Assembly: GCA_964533735.1 (NCBI GenBank)
Contig: CAZHMD010000001.1
Location: forward strand, 186,001 to 250,000
Length of the DNA: 64,000 nucleotides
From: UBA6107 sp964533735
GTDB lineage: Bacteria > Chloroflexota > Anaerolineae > Anaerolineales > Anaerolineaceae
Reading direction: 5' to 3'
Below, one piece after another: positions 49,295 through 58,717 of the stretch (within the stretch, counting starts at the first letter, position 1; every line of letters starts with the position of its first letter). A program made the translations under genes and the position numbers. The notes below the pieces were generated by a model. That model had not been told where the DNA came from. It ran no database searches and saw nothing but the letters and a program-made list of their open reading frames with translations.

Positions 49295-49753
49295 ATGAAA
49301 AATGAAAATAAAAGCCTGGCGAAAAATAGAAAAGCAGAGTTTGAGTATTTCTTGCTTGAACGTTTTGAAGCGGGAATATCTCTACAAGGAAGCGAAATTA
49401 AATCCATAAGAGCTGGCCAGGTGAGCCTTCAGGAAGCATATATTCAGGTTACCGAAAAGGAAGCCTGGTTAAAGGATGCCCATATTGCAACGTATAATCC
49501 TGCAAGTTATACAAATCATGATCCAAAACGACAGAGACAGCTTCTATTAAATAAACGAGAGATTAGAGAACTGTGGGTTTCTGTAAAGCAAAAAGGCGTC
49601 AGCGTAGTTCCACTTAGAATGTACCTGAAAGATGGCCGGGCAAAACTTGAAATTGCATTAGCCAAGGGAAAGAAACTTTACGACAAGCGAGACGAGATCG
49701 AAAAGAAAGATATCGAACGAGATATATCCAGAACGTTAAAAGGACGGGGTTAA
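49295..49753 (+). CDS. smpB: SsrA-binding protein SmpB
   Basis: A 152-residue SmpB, the protein partner that brings tmRNA to stalled ribosomes. Typical segments are NRKAEFEYFLLERFEAGISLQGSEIKSIR, split as KAEFEYFLLERFEAG and GSEIKSIRAGQVSLQEAY, then YNPASYTNHDPKRQRQLLLNKREI and the basic C-terminus GKKLYDKRDEIEKKDIERDI. Its RNA partner ssrA is at 17.3-16.9 kb in the same window. Confidence 0.96.
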   Translation: MKNENKSLAKNRKAEFEYFLLERFEAGISLQGSEIKSIRAGQVSLQEAYIQVTEKEAWLKDAHIATYNPASYTNHDPKRQRQLLLNKREIRELWVSVKQKGVSVVPLRMYLKDGRAKLEIALAKGKKLYDKRDEIEKKDIERDISRTLKGRG

Positions 49754-49757
49754 TTTA

Positions 49758-51275
49758 ATGATTATATTAGGACAACATCCACTTTCAATTGATGAGATTA
49801 TCCAGGTGGCAAGAAAAAAAGAACCCGTCAAATTGGGAACTAAAGCATTAAAACTAATCCATGAATCGAACACAAGACTGATAACGATAATTGGTTCAAA
49901 TAAACCTGCTTATGGAATTAACACCGGATTCGGTATTTTTGCTGACAAACAAATACCTGGATTGGATATCAAGAAGCTTAATCGCAACCTCATATTAAGT
50001 CACGCAGTTGGTGTTGGCGAACCATTAAGTGACGAAATTGTTAGGGCTGCCATGATTGTGCGTGTGAATACTCTGGCAAAGGGATTTTCTGGAGTACGAA
50101 AGGAACTGATTGATACGATCATTGAAGCTCTCAATAAGCAGGTAACGCCAAACGTTCCAAGCCAGGGATCATTAGGATCTTCCGGGGACTTGTGTCCACT
50201 CTCTCATATGGCCTTAGTGCTCACCACCGATGAAAAAGATAACGAATTGGAGTCTGGATTTGCAACCTATAAAAATGTTGAATACTCAGGAAAGAAGGCC
50301 ATGGAATTGGCAGGCATCCCCCGGTTAATCCTTGGTCCAAAAGAAGGATTGGCATTAAACAATGGTGCCACGTTTTCCGCTGCGATCGCTGCTATCACAA
50401 TACATGAAGCGAACTACCTAACTGAAATTGCAGATAAGGCTGTCAGCCTTTCGCTTGAAGCCTTACGAGGTTCACCAGATGCATTTGATCCCAGGATTCA
50501 CTCTGCGCGGGGTTTGGCAGGCCAAATGAAGTCTGCCAGGAATATACAATCGTTCTCCTCTGGTAGTACTCTAATTGGTTCAGCAAAACGGGTACAAGAT
50601 GCTTACTCCCTGCGGTGCGCACCACAGGTACATGGTGCCATTCGGGATACTGTTGAATTTGCACAATCGATTATTGAACGCGAAATTAACGCCGCTACAG
50701 ACAATCCCTTGATGTTTGATCCCGCTATTGTACTTTCAGGGGGGAATTTTCATGGTGAGCCAGTTGCATTAATCGCCGATTACCTTGGAATAGCGCTAAG
50801 TGAATTAGGGGCAATTTCGGAGCGAAGGACATTCAGACTAACGGATGGGAAGTTGAACGATGGTCTACCGGCTATGCTCGTTGATTCAGCCAAAGATGAG
50901 GGACTAAAATCAGGCGTCATGATTTTGCAATATACTGCCGCGTCGCTTGTGTTAGAAAACCAAACGCTAGCTTCGCCAGATTCAGTGCTTTCGTTACCGA
51001 CATCCGGTGGTCAGGAAGACCACAATGCGAATGCCATGAATGCTGCGAAGCATGCACTGCAAATAATCGATAACCTTCGGATCATTCTGAGTATTGAGTT
51101 ATTCGTGGCGACGAGGGCCATTGAATTGAGATTGAAAACAAGTGGTAAACTGGGGAAAATAAATCAACATATTTACGATAAAATTCGATCTCAAATTCCT
51201 TTTTCAACAGAGGATAGGATCTGGAGTCAGGATATTAATAAGATTGACCAGATGTTAAGGGAACACAAAATATAA
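49758..51275 (+). CDS. hutH: Aromatic amino acid ammonia-lyase (histidine ammonia-lyase-like)
   Basis: A 505-residue MIO-type lyase. The NLILSHAVGVGEPL region, the VQDAYSLRCAPQVHGA and the SGGQEDHNANA segments are HutH-like. The MIO triad, normally Ala-Ser-Gly, reads S141-S142-G143 in GSLGSSGDLCPLSHM; the serine that becomes the dehydroalanine is kept. A histidine after the LS pair in LSH favours histidine over phenylalanine as substrate. No other hut gene is near. Substrate and activity are inferred; the symbol is tentative. Confidence 0.8.
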   Translation: MIILGQHPLSIDEIIQVARKKEPVKLGTKALKLIHESNTRLITIIGSNKPAYGINTGFGIFADKQIPGLDIKKLNRNLILSHAVGVGEPLSDEIVRAAMIVRVNTLAKGFSGVRKELIDTIIEALNKQVTPNVPSQGSLGSSGDLCPLSHMALVLTTDEKDNELESGFATYKNVEYSGKKAMELAGIPRLILGPKEGLALNNGATFSAAIAAITIHEANYLTEIADKAVSLSLEALRGSPDAFDPRIHSARGLAGQMKSARNIQSFSSGSTLIGSAKRVQDAYSLRCAPQVHGAIRDTVEFAQSIIEREINAATDNPLMFDPAIVLSGGNFHGEPVALIADYLGIALSELGAISERRTFRLTDGKLNDGLPAMLVDSAKDEGLKSGVMILQYTAASLVLENQTLASPDSVLSLPTSGGQEDHNANAMNAAKHALQIIDNLRIILSIELFVATRAIELRLKTSGKLGKINQHIYDKIRSQIPFSTEDRIWSQDINKIDQMLREHKI

Positions 51276-51292
51276 AAGATATCGGTAGCGAC

Positions 51293-52381
51293 ATGACAAA
51301 AATTTCAAGAAGAGAATTTATTAAAATTTCTGCAGCAGGCGTTGGAGCGGCATTCGTTTCAGGAAGGCCATCCAATGCAAAGGGGTATCTGCCAGATGTT
51401 CAGCCTTCTTACCGTTTGGGCAGGTGCTTACATACGGTTGAAATTAAGAGCAAGCCTGATCCAGACAGTGAGACTTTGGATGTGAAGTATGAGGATGACA
51501 TATTAATTTGCGATCGTGAGGTGATTGGAAAAGCGTATCCAATTTATCCCACCTTAAGGTTATGGTACGAGACACCTGTTGGATATGTTCGTGGTTGGGG
51601 AGTTCAACCCGTAAAAATGGATGTAAATGACCCGATCGAAGAATTACCAACTTACGGACAACAACCAGGAATGTGGGCAGAAGTTACTGTCCCGTATGTA
51701 GATATTTTTCTGGATAATCCACCCGCAAGATCACAATTGTTACAGGAAATGAAATTTCCCCGATTACACTACAGCCAGATCGTCTGGATTGATGGAATAA
51801 AAACCGGCTCCCAGGGAGATATTTTATACCATGTCACCGAAAAGTATGGCTCATACGGTGATACTTTTTGGGCAGAAGCGAAAGCTTTTAGAGTAATCAC
51901 ACCTGAAGACACAGCAACGATTCATCCTGAAATTGAAGATAAACGCATAATTGTCGATGTAACCCATCAAACAATTACCTGTTATGAAAACAATTCGGAA
52001 ATATTATTTGACCGTGTTTCGACAGGTGCTAAGTTCAACAATGAAGGTAAGGACGTTGATATATGGGCAACTCCCGTTGGAGATTATCATGCAGTTAACA
52101 GAAAATACATTTCTTTGCATATGGCTGGCGGTTCCGCTGCAGCCGGGTACGAATTGTTTGCTGTTTCTTGGACTTCCATCTTCGCCTCTGGTGGAGTAGC
52201 TTTTCACTCAACGTTTTGGCACAATAATTATGGTATTCCAATGTCACACGGGTGTGTTAACCTCCGGCCAGATGTTGCAAAGTTCATCTTTAGGTGGACA
52301 CAACCGTTTTGCGCTTATGATCCGGGAGTGATTGAAATTCTGGGTTATTCGGGTACCAAAGTCAGCGTGGTTGAGTATTAA
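51293..52381 (+). CDS. Tat-exported L,D-transpeptidase (YkuD domain)
   Basis: A 362-residue exported enzyme. The N-terminus is a twin-arginine signal (SRREFIKISAAGVGAAFV). The C-terminal YkuD domain starts near IIVDVTHQTITCYENNSEIL and has the active-site segment HSTFWHNNYGIPMSHGCVN with C321 as nucleophile. The middle part (residues ~40-220) resembles SH3-like wall-binding repeats. L,D-transpeptidases make 3-3 cross-links or anchor proteins in peptidoglycan. Export of a YkuD enzyme by Tat is less common than by Sec. Confidence 0.9.
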   Translation: MTKISRREFIKISAAGVGAAFVSGRPSNAKGYLPDVQPSYRLGRCLHTVEIKSKPDPDSETLDVKYEDDILICDREVIGKAYPIYPTLRLWYETPVGYVRGWGVQPVKMDVNDPIEELPTYGQQPGMWAEVTVPYVDIFLDNPPARSQLLQEMKFPRLHYSQIVWIDGIKTGSQGDILYHVTEKYGSYGDTFWAEAKAFRVITPEDTATIHPEIEDKRIIVDVTHQTITCYENNSEILFDRVSTGAKFNNEGKDVDIWATPVGDYHAVNRKYISLHMAGGSAAAGYELFAVSWTSIFASGGVAFHSTFWHNNYGIPMSHGCVNLRPDVAKFIFRWTQPFCAYDPGVIEILGYSGTKVSVVEY

Positions 52382-52415
52382 GAGTAAATATGATGAAACC
52401 AGATAGGTAACCATT

Positions 52416-53393
52416 GTGCATGATCAGCCTGCAATTCTATATTATCGAAAAAGCGATTTTGAAATTGAATCACTTCAAACGAATATTGCTGGTATCTGCA
52501 ACAGACTAAAGTTGGAATTAGCTGCCATTGATGTTGAGAACATAGAAAATCTGGATGAAAACCATTCTACAATAACACCTTCATTAAAAGTGGGACCTTA
52601 TTATTTAAAATATCCATTTACTTTGACCGATGTTGAAATCGCAGTTAATGCTTTCATGTCGAAAAATGAGATAGAAACCAAAAAAAATATTAAGGGAATC
52701 AAGCAAAAGAATACCATAGGCCTCTTTTTGGCTAACTATTATCCACTGTTAATCGCATTGTTAATTTTTTTGTTTGTCGGTGGAACGATTTTAGCGCCAG
52801 TCCTGGCGTCCTCAGGAAAAACCAAAACAGCCAACAGTTTATATGCTTTTTACAGTGTTTTTTGCCATCAATTGGCATTTAGGTCTTTTTTTATTTTTGG
52901 TGAACAAGCAGTTTATCCTAGGGAAATGGCGGATATCAAGAATCTATTGACTTATGAGGAACAATTTAACGACCCACTCCTTGATATTGAAAAAGCGAGA
53001 GGAACAATCGGAAATATCGAGAGTGGATATAAAATAGCGATTTGTGAACGAGACTTAGCCATTTACTCGTCACTTGGATTTACGGCGCTTGCATTTCAAA
53101 TATTAAAAAGGAAAATTAAACAGATCCCATGGTATTGGTGGTTCATCATTGCGCTTCTCCCAATTGCGATTGACGGTTTTAGTCAGATTCCAGGATTATC
53201 CACTGGATGGCCGGCATGGTTACCCAAGAGAGAAAGCACTCCTTTCTTGAGAGTTATAACTGGAATGCTATTCGGCGGGGTGACTGGATTGTATATGTTT
53301 CCATTAATGGAAGATTCTCTCAAGGAAACCAGGTACATGCTGTTACGCCAAAGAGAGATCATTAAAGCCACCTCCAGGCAACATGAAAAATAG
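52416..53393 (+). CDS. DUF2085 membrane protein with degenerate glutaredoxin-like N-terminus
   Basis: A 325-residue protein. Residues ~1-85 look like a glutaredoxin/thioredoxin-type fold (AILYYRKSDFEIESLQTNI ... TITPSLKVGPYYL) without the CxxC pair. Residues ~105-310 form a DUF2085 domain with several membrane helices and its signature cysteines in VFCHQLAFRSFFIFG and AICERDLAIYSSLG, plus a late PIAIDGFSQ. Start is GTG at 52416 with AGGT upstream. It overlaps pgeF by 11 bases. Function unknown. Confidence 0.8.
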   Translation: MHDQPAILYYRKSDFEIESLQTNIAGICNRLKLELAAIDVENIENLDENHSTITPSLKVGPYYLKYPFTLTDVEIAVNAFMSKNEIETKKNIKGIKQKNTIGLFLANYYPLLIALLIFLFVGGTILAPVLASSGKTKTANSLYAFYSVFCHQLAFRSFFIFGEQAVYPREMADIKNLLTYEEQFNDPLLDIEKARGTIGNIESGYKIAICERDLAIYSSLGFTALAFQILKRKIKQIPWYWWFIIALLPIAIDGFSQIPGLSTGWPAWLPKRESTPFLRVITGMLFGGVTGLYMFPLMEDSLKETRYMLLRQREIIKATSRQHEK

Positions 53394-54165
53394 TCAAGTT
53401 AACGGAATTGAAATATTCTCATTTGAGATGTTTGGTTTCTCCAATATTCCGCACGGTTTTTTTACCAGAAATGGTGGGATTAGCCCTGCGCCTTGGAATT
53501 CATTAAATTTAAGTACTTCTGGTGGTGATTCAAGAGAGAATGTAATTGAAAACCGAAAAAGGGTTTTTGAGGCTATGAGGCGACCTGTGGATTCTCTTTA
53601 CGATGCATGGCAGGTCCATGGAACAAAGATAATCCAGGTAAACGAACCCCGCGGGTTGAATAATCCTCCACAAAAAGCGGATGGTTTAGTGACAAACAAC
53701 GAAAATATTACTCTCTTCATGCGGTTCGCGGATTGTGTGCCAATTGTATTATTTGACCAGATAAATGGAGTTATAGGAATATTTCACGCAGGCTGGAAAG
53801 GGACTCTTGATAAGATTGTAGAAAGGGGAGTTAAAGAGTTCTGTGATACTTATCACTCAAAACCAAAAAATATTATTGCCGGGATCGGTCCTTCAATATG
53901 CGAGGAACATTATGTCATAAGAGAAGATGTCGCCTTAATAGTAGAAAAAGTCTTCAAGGTAAGGGCTGGAGAGGTCTTAACTCAGGTAGGGAATAAACTC
54001 CACTTCAATTTAGCCAAAGCAAACAAAATTATTCTTCAGGAAACTGGATTATCCAAGATAGAAAATTCCAATATATGTACTGCCTGTGATACTGGAAGGT
54101 GGTTTAGCCACCGCGCAGAAAATGGTGCCACCGGGAGATTCGGAGCTTTCGTTGCTTTACAATAA
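53383..54165 (+). CDS. pgeF: Peptidoglycan editing factor PgeF (laccase-domain, YfiH family)
   Basis: A 260-residue protein of the DUF152/YfiH family. Landmarks are HGFFTRNGGISPAPWNSLNLS, the zinc ligands in AWQVHGTKI, RFADCVPIVLFD and GIFHAGWKGTLD, and ICTACDTGRWFSHRAENGATGRFGAFVAL at the end. In E. coli PgeF removes wrongly incorporated L-Ser-containing peptides from wall precursors; human FAMIN-like purine activities are also known in the family. It overlaps both neighbours, so it is translated with DUF2085 and yggS. Confidence 0.92.
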   Translation: MKNSQVNGIEIFSFEMFGFSNIPHGFFTRNGGISPAPWNSLNLSTSGGDSRENVIENRKRVFEAMRRPVDSLYDAWQVHGTKIIQVNEPRGLNNPPQKADGLVTNNENITLFMRFADCVPIVLFDQINGVIGIFHAGWKGTLDKIVERGVKEFCDTYHSKPKNIIAGIGPSICEEHYVIREDVALIVEKVFKVRAGEVLTQVGNKLHFNLAKANKIILQETGLSKIENSNICTACDTGRWFSHRAENGATGRFGAFVALQ

Positions 54166-54889
54166 TTCCGTAAGTATTACAACCAGATACCTCAAGACTG
54201 ATGAGACAGTACGTAGATTATCAAAAAATCAATTTGGTGATCAAGGACGAGTCAAACTTGTCGTCGTTACCAAAGGTCAACCCCTGGAAGCCTGTATTGA
54301 AGTAATTGCAGCTGGTGCTGCCAACCTGGGAGAAAATTATCCTGAGGAAACTGTTGAGAAGTTTACTGGTGTTGATAAGAGTAATTTCAATATCCATATG
54401 ATCGGACATATTCAAAGCCGAAAAATCAAGCTACTCCATCCATTGTTTAATTACATTCACTCAATAGATAGCAAGGAACTAGCCGTAAAGGTAAGTAATA
54501 ATTTTGCTCAACAGGAAAGCAAAGTAAATGCACTTATTGAAGTTGACTTTACTTCAGAAACCTCTAAGAGTGGATTTCACGTAAATAATCCAGACAACCA
54601 GGTGAAATTCATTGAAATGTTTGAGGAACTGTTAGCACTTGAAGGACTTAATATTATTGGATTGATGACCATGGGTTATTATCCCAAAAACGAGGAAATC
54701 AACCGGAATATTTTTAGGTTATGCAATTCAATGGCTAAAAAGCTTTGCGATAGATATAAGACAAAATCACTCGTCGAATTATCAATGGGAACAAGTGGTG
54801 ACTACAAAACTGCTATTGCTGAGGGGGCAACTATTGTTAGGATTGGCGAGTTAATAATGGGTCCCAGGATAAATAAGGAAGTCATTTAA
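54152..54889 (+). CDS. yggS: PLP homeostasis protein YggS/PLPBP
   Basis: A 245-residue PLP-binding TIM-barrel protein. PLP lysine lies in VKLVVVTKGQP; AAGAANLGENYPEE, IHMIGHIQSRKIKLL, ALIEVDFTSETSKSGF, GLMTMGYYP and ELSMGTSGDYKTAIAEGATIVRIGELIMG are all typical. I prefer the TTG at 54152, which has GGAG 6 bases upstream and a normal N-terminal length; an ATG at 54122 in the same frame would overlap pgeF more. The TTG start overlaps pgeF by 14 bases. It buffers PLP and affects amino-acid balance. Confidence 0.9.
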   Translation: MLYNNSVSITTRYLKTDETVRRLSKNQFGDQGRVKLVVVTKGQPLEACIEVIAAGAANLGENYPEETVEKFTGVDKSNFNIHMIGHIQSRKIKLLHPLFNYIHSIDSKELAVKVSNNFAQQESKVNALIEVDFTSETSKSGFHVNNPDNQVKFIEMFEELLALEGLNIIGLMTMGYYPKNEEINRNIFRLCNSMAKKLCDRYKTKSLVELSMGTSGDYKTAIAEGATIVRIGELIMGPRINKEVI

Positions 54890-54890
54890 T

Positions 54891-55142
54891 ATGCCTGTCG
54901 TGGTAATCATCATTCAAAACCTCTTCGGATTGTTGAATTTAATTATTTTAGTGGATATTATCTTGTCGTTTTTCTTATCGCCTTATCAGCCAATTCGAGC
55001 TTTTCTGGATAGGATAGTAAATCCGCTGCTTGCACCAATTCGTAGATTTACGCCGCAAACAGGCATGTTTGATTTCAGTCCAATTGTTTTGATCCTCATC
55101 CTTCAGATAATTGAATATCTGATTCTTATTCCTTTTCGATAA
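54891..55142 (+). CDS. yggT: YggT family membrane protein
   Basis: An 83-residue protein with two membrane helices and the family pattern LVDIILSFFLSPYQPIRAFLDRIVNPLLAPIRRFTP in between (seen here as LDRIVNPLLAPIRRF). It follows yggS by one base, the usual yggS-yggT-yggU order. Family roles are linked to osmotic tolerance and division-site placement of partners; here only membrane location is certain. Confidence 0.9.
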   Translation: MPVVVIIIQNLFGLLNLIILVDIILSFFLSPYQPIRAFLDRIVNPLLAPIRRFTPQTGMFDFSPIVLILILQIIEYLILIPFR

Positions 55143-55153
55143 ATTGAGATTGT

Positions 55154-55465
55154 ATGGAAAATAAAGCAAATTTTAAAAATGGGAAAGCTGGATCTGCCAT
55201 TTCTGTGCGCGTTACCACCAGATCCCCCAGGACGGCAATAGCCGGAATCTTGGATGATGGAACGATAAAAATAAAGTTAACCTCTCCGCCAATAGACGGT
55301 AAGGCTAATGAAGAATTGATCCGTTATTTATCAGGGGTAATGCAAATTCCAAAAACAAATATTGAAATTATTTCAGGACAAGCAAACAAGAACAAACTTA
55401 TTGTTCTTTTTGGAATAGATTCTGATCGAGTAAACCAATTGATTTCCCTGGAGATAAAGAAGTAA
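55154..55465 (+). CDS. yggU: DUF167 (YggU) family protein
   Basis: A 103-residue DUF167 protein. The core pattern is SVRVTTRSPRTAIAGI, KIKLTSPPIDGKANEELIRYLSG and NIEIISGQANKNKLIVLFG. The N-terminal ~15 residues are extra. It closes the pgeF-yggS-yggT-yggU run and meets the minus-strand NACHT gene end to end, with no base between the two stops and no obvious hairpin. Function unknown. Confidence 0.88.
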   Translation: MENKANFKNGKAGSAISVRVTTRSPRTAIAGILDDGTIKIKLTSPPIDGKANEELIRYLSGVMQIPKTNIEIISGQANKNKLIVLFGIDSDRVNQLISLEIKK

Positions 55466-57910
55466 TTAATGTGGAATTTCTTTTCGGAGTAATTCCGATA
55501 GGTAGAAGTAAGCACGGTCCCCAATATAATCCTGGGACTCTGATAACGAGGAGAGATGCTCGATTACCTGGGGAGAAGGATTATTCTTGAGGATGTTAAG
55601 TGCAGCAAATTTCTCAGAATCATTCCCACTTTTGACGACTTCAAAAAGTAATTCATGAGGAATTGTATTTGCAGAAATCCCAGTTCCATGCTTACTAGCA
55701 AATGCCACCAGCCATTCAACTTTGTCCGGAAGTGGTGGATCAACATGGTCTAAGTTGAGTTTATTGGTGTTAATTTCTTCAAGAGCCCTTACTGCAGCGT
55801 CGCGAACGATCCATTCCTTTTCAACGGCTATTAACTTGGTAATGTGTTCGACAATCTCATTGTCCTTGATTAGCTTAAGACCAAATATTGATGCTTTTCG
55901 CATAGCAATACTTCCGTTAGTAGAAATGTCCATTAACAGGGTCTTTCCTTCTGGTAATCGGCTTGCGTACATTTCACAGATGATTCGCTTAAGGAAATCA
56001 CCGCCTGTTGTCAATGATTCCATGATTGCTTTCCGTGAAGAGCTATCCCATATTTTGAAAAGAGATAGTGCCGCAAAGGTTTTTTCTAAAACTGGTAGAT
56101 CGGATAACATTGATCTCAACAAAGTTGTGCTTTCTGTCGATTTATGAAATCCCAAACCGATTGCCGCCATCTGTGTCATATTGGGCGATTTCTTAGCCAG
56201 AAGAATCTCAAAGATTTTCAATGCGTATTGAGGGTCAATATGATGTAGTAACGACAAATACTTTATCCGACTCGAAAAAGGTATTGAATTATTTCCAAGA
56301 CATGACAGTATTTCTGGGGCGATCTGGTTTAATTCATTCCGATTGGATTCGCTTTTATATAGATGATTTTTTAATAAGGAAACATTACGATGTAACGGCG
56401 TATCTGATTGTTGCATCCATTGAGATAGATAGTCGCTTTGTTCGCTAAAGCGGAGGGCGGTTTCCTCTAACGGATTGTCATAATAATAAATCCAACTGCT
56501 ATCAGTTTTTCGAGTGTAGGATTCGCCTAGTAAAAATCCAAAGATGAGTAAAGAATTGAAACCATAATAATTTGGTTTTCTTTCTACAAGTATTCGGGCT
56601 CGGAGCAACTTATGAAAAAGTGTTTCTTCAGATTGTATTTTTTCAGTATCTGATACGAGTGGATTTGCCTGTCCTTCGGAAATTGAACTGCGTTTTACGA
56701 GATTAAAGAAAACATCGCGTTCAATTAAATGTTCATTATTAATATAAAGTTCTTCTGCCAATTTTTTTAAGCGTTCGTAATCATCAGTGTCATCACAAAA
56801 TCGAAGAATGTAGCTGTAAATCAATGATCTTTGTGACCCCGAATTCCCGGAAAAAGAAATGTCATTTATCAAAGCTAAAGTGGTAAAGAAAAAATTTGAG
56901 TGTTGATTTGCTTGATTTGACCAGATCGTTTCTATCTCAGATATTACCGATTTTCCAAGAAAGGTATCACGCATACTGCTATTGAAAATTGCATCAATCC
57001 AATGAGTTTTCATCGATTGACGTATCGAATTAGTTAATGGACTAACAAAATAGGTTAAGAACCCGAGTTTTTCCAGGTTATCAGAATAAGAAGGATTATT
57101 AGATAAAACAATGTGTAAATGTGGATGGTTTTCAAGGAGGGTATGAATCCAGTCGATATAATGATTGGTTGATTGGGGATCCAATTCGTCAAGTCCATCG
57201 ATGAAAAGGATTAATTTATTGGAAACAGTGTAATTTGTAAACAAATTCTTTAATACTGTTTCGGGGAGGTGGAGATCAATAAATTGAGAAGATTGAACAA
57301 TTAGTTGAAAAGGATTGATGTTTTCATTATTTTGAATTTCAAATTCTGAACAATGCAAATAGATCGGAAGGTAATCAGGAAAAAATAAACCTTCGCCAAC
57401 TTTTTCAATTATGTCCGAAATTGCTGCATTTATTAGTGTAGTTTTGCCGGATCCAATTTCTCCCTGAACGGTTATCCGGTTATGTTTTGTCAATGCAGAT
57501 AGAAGAGAGATTGAAGGAAGGGGTATGTTTTCGTAGAATTCTGGGAGCTCAGGAATGAATGGCAGTGCTTGACTTGATTCGTAAGCATCTGGCAAATCCA
57601 AAAATGGATCCTGATATGGATATGGGTAAATCAATTCGGTAGGAACGTAGACTTTAGATAAAGGTATAAAAAATCCTGCCAGATGACTGGACTGACAGAT
57701 CTTTAATGTATTCGTGTTGATTATCTCGATAATTTGAGCAGTGGATTTGTTGACAGATTTTTCTTTCTTTACAACCAATATTTTTTTACTGCTGCGGGAA
57801 ACTTTTATAGCTTTAAGAATAATTGACCACAACAGTCCACCGAGGATTAAACCAAACAAGAAGGAGATCAAGTCTATTTCGGGGAACTGGTCAAGGAAAT
57901 TAGCCGGCAT
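55466..57910 (-). CDS. Membrane-anchored NACHT NTPase with HEAT-type repeats
   Basis: An 814-residue STAND-type ATPase. A membrane helix lies at about residues 15-35. After a linker, the NACHT domain has Walker A G150-EIGSGK156-TT and Walker B LILFID238-GLDE. The C-terminal ~300 residues are helical repeats of HEAT type (for example ALKIFEILLAKKSPNMTQMAAIGLGF and REKEWIVRDAAVRALEEI-like units). There is no nuclease, TIR or protease domain. Bacterial NACHT proteins include antiphage sensors, but many are signalling proteins of unknown role. It overlaps the zinc-ribbon coiled-coil gene by 11 bases, so the two are expressed together. Confidence 0.85.
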   Translation of the reverse strand: MPANFLDQFPEIDLISFLFGLILGGLLWSIILKAIKVSRSSKKILVVKKEKSVNKSTAQIIEIINTNTLKICQSSHLAGFFIPLSKVYVPTELIYPYPYQDPFLDLPDAYESSQALPFIPELPEFYENIPLPSISLLSALTKHNRITVQGEIGSGKTTLINAAISDIIEKVGEGLFFPDYLPIYLHCSEFEIQNNENINPFQLIVQSSQFIDLHLPETVLKNLFTNYTVSNKLILFIDGLDELDPQSTNHYIDWIHTLLENHPHLHIVLSNNPSYSDNLEKLGFLTYFVSPLTNSIRQSMKTHWIDAIFNSSMRDTFLGKSVISEIETIWSNQANQHSNFFFTTLALINDISFSGNSGSQRSLIYSYILRFCDDTDDYERLKKLAEELYINNEHLIERDVFFNLVKRSSISEGQANPLVSDTEKIQSEETLFHKLLRARILVERKPNYYGFNSLLIFGFLLGESYTRKTDSSWIYYYDNPLEETALRFSEQSDYLSQWMQQSDTPLHRNVSLLKNHLYKSESNRNELNQIAPEILSCLGNNSIPFSSRIKYLSLLHHIDPQYALKIFEILLAKKSPNMTQMAAIGLGFHKSTESTTLLRSMLSDLPVLEKTFAALSLFKIWDSSSRKAIMESLTTGGDFLKRIICEMYASRLPEGKTLLMDISTNGSIAMRKASIFGLKLIKDNEIVEHITKLIAVEKEWIVRDAAVRALEEINTNKLNLDHVDPPLPDKVEWLVAFASKHGTGISANTIPHELLFEVVKSGNDSEKFAALNILKNNPSPQVIEHLSSLSESQDYIGDRAYFYLSELLRKEIPH

Positions 57911-58619
57911 AGAGTATTCTTCCGCAATTAGAACATAACTGGATTATCGAGTGGTTTTTTGCTTGCTGGCAATCAGAAGGAGTGAGGGTAGTACCGCAAC
58001 TTCCGCAACAATCATCCACAATTTCAGAAACAGCGATACCTTTTTTACTAGTTATCAATTTTTCATAAGTGATGAGAAATGAGGGAGAGATTTGTGAGGT
58101 AACACCTTTTTTTTCGAGCAATAGCCGCTGCTGCTCATTCAATAATTGTTCTATTTCAGATTCCATTTTCTGAATAGACAAAGTATCTTCCAATTTTGTT
58201 TTTTCATATAAATTAGATTTTTCATTTCTTTTTGTGGTCAGGATTTCAATTTTTTCCCAACATTCAATCTGCGAATCTTCGAGAATGGAGATCGCTTTTT
58301 TTAACGAGGTAATCTCAACCTGTAAATCCTGGAGTTCTTTGGGATTTTGGATCTTTCCTGAGTAAAGTGAAGATTCAGACTGGGCTAATTTGATCCTTTT
58401 TGTGGATAGTTTTGCCTCAATGGCATCTGATTCCAACTGTTCCTCAATTAAATTATTGGTCGCTTGGTTCAATTCCGTTTCCACAGATTGAAAGAAAGAA
58501 CGATCATTAATTTTGGATTTAATCACCGATATTTGTTGTATTAAATTGGTAATGCCAATATCTAATTTTTGTAGCTGGTACAAGTGAAAAGTAGAATCCG
58601 CCACAATGACCTCGTTCAA
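57900..58619 (-). CDS. Coiled-coil protein with C-terminal C4 zinc ribbon (CdsZ/DUF164 type)
   Basis: A 239-residue protein with a long antiparallel coiled coil (residues ~8-175) followed by a zinc ribbon with CCGSCGTTLTPSDC and LCSNCGRIL. This plan fits the family of C4-type zinc-ribbon proteins near translation or division genes. Its GTG start is at 58619. In this window it leads a two-gene unit with the NACHT protein, divergent from moxR. Its partner is unknown. Confidence 0.82.
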   Translation of the reverse strand: MNEVIVADSTFHLYQLQKLDIGITNLIQQISVIKSKINDRSFFQSVETELNQATNNLIEEQLESDAIEAKLSTKRIKLAQSESSLYSGKIQNPKELQDLQVEITSLKKAISILEDSQIECWEKIEILTTKRNEKSNLYEKTKLEDTLSIQKMESEIEQLLNEQQRLLLEKKGVTSQISPSFLITYEKLITSKKGIAVSEIVDDCCGSCGTTLTPSDCQQAKNHSIIQLCSNCGRILYAG

Positions 58620-58717
58620 TAATTATATCTTTTAATTGAAATCCTATTTGTCTAATAGACAATTAATCTTGAAATAATACAGTATTATTACTTTGATTCT
58701 GGAAATGGGAGATCACC

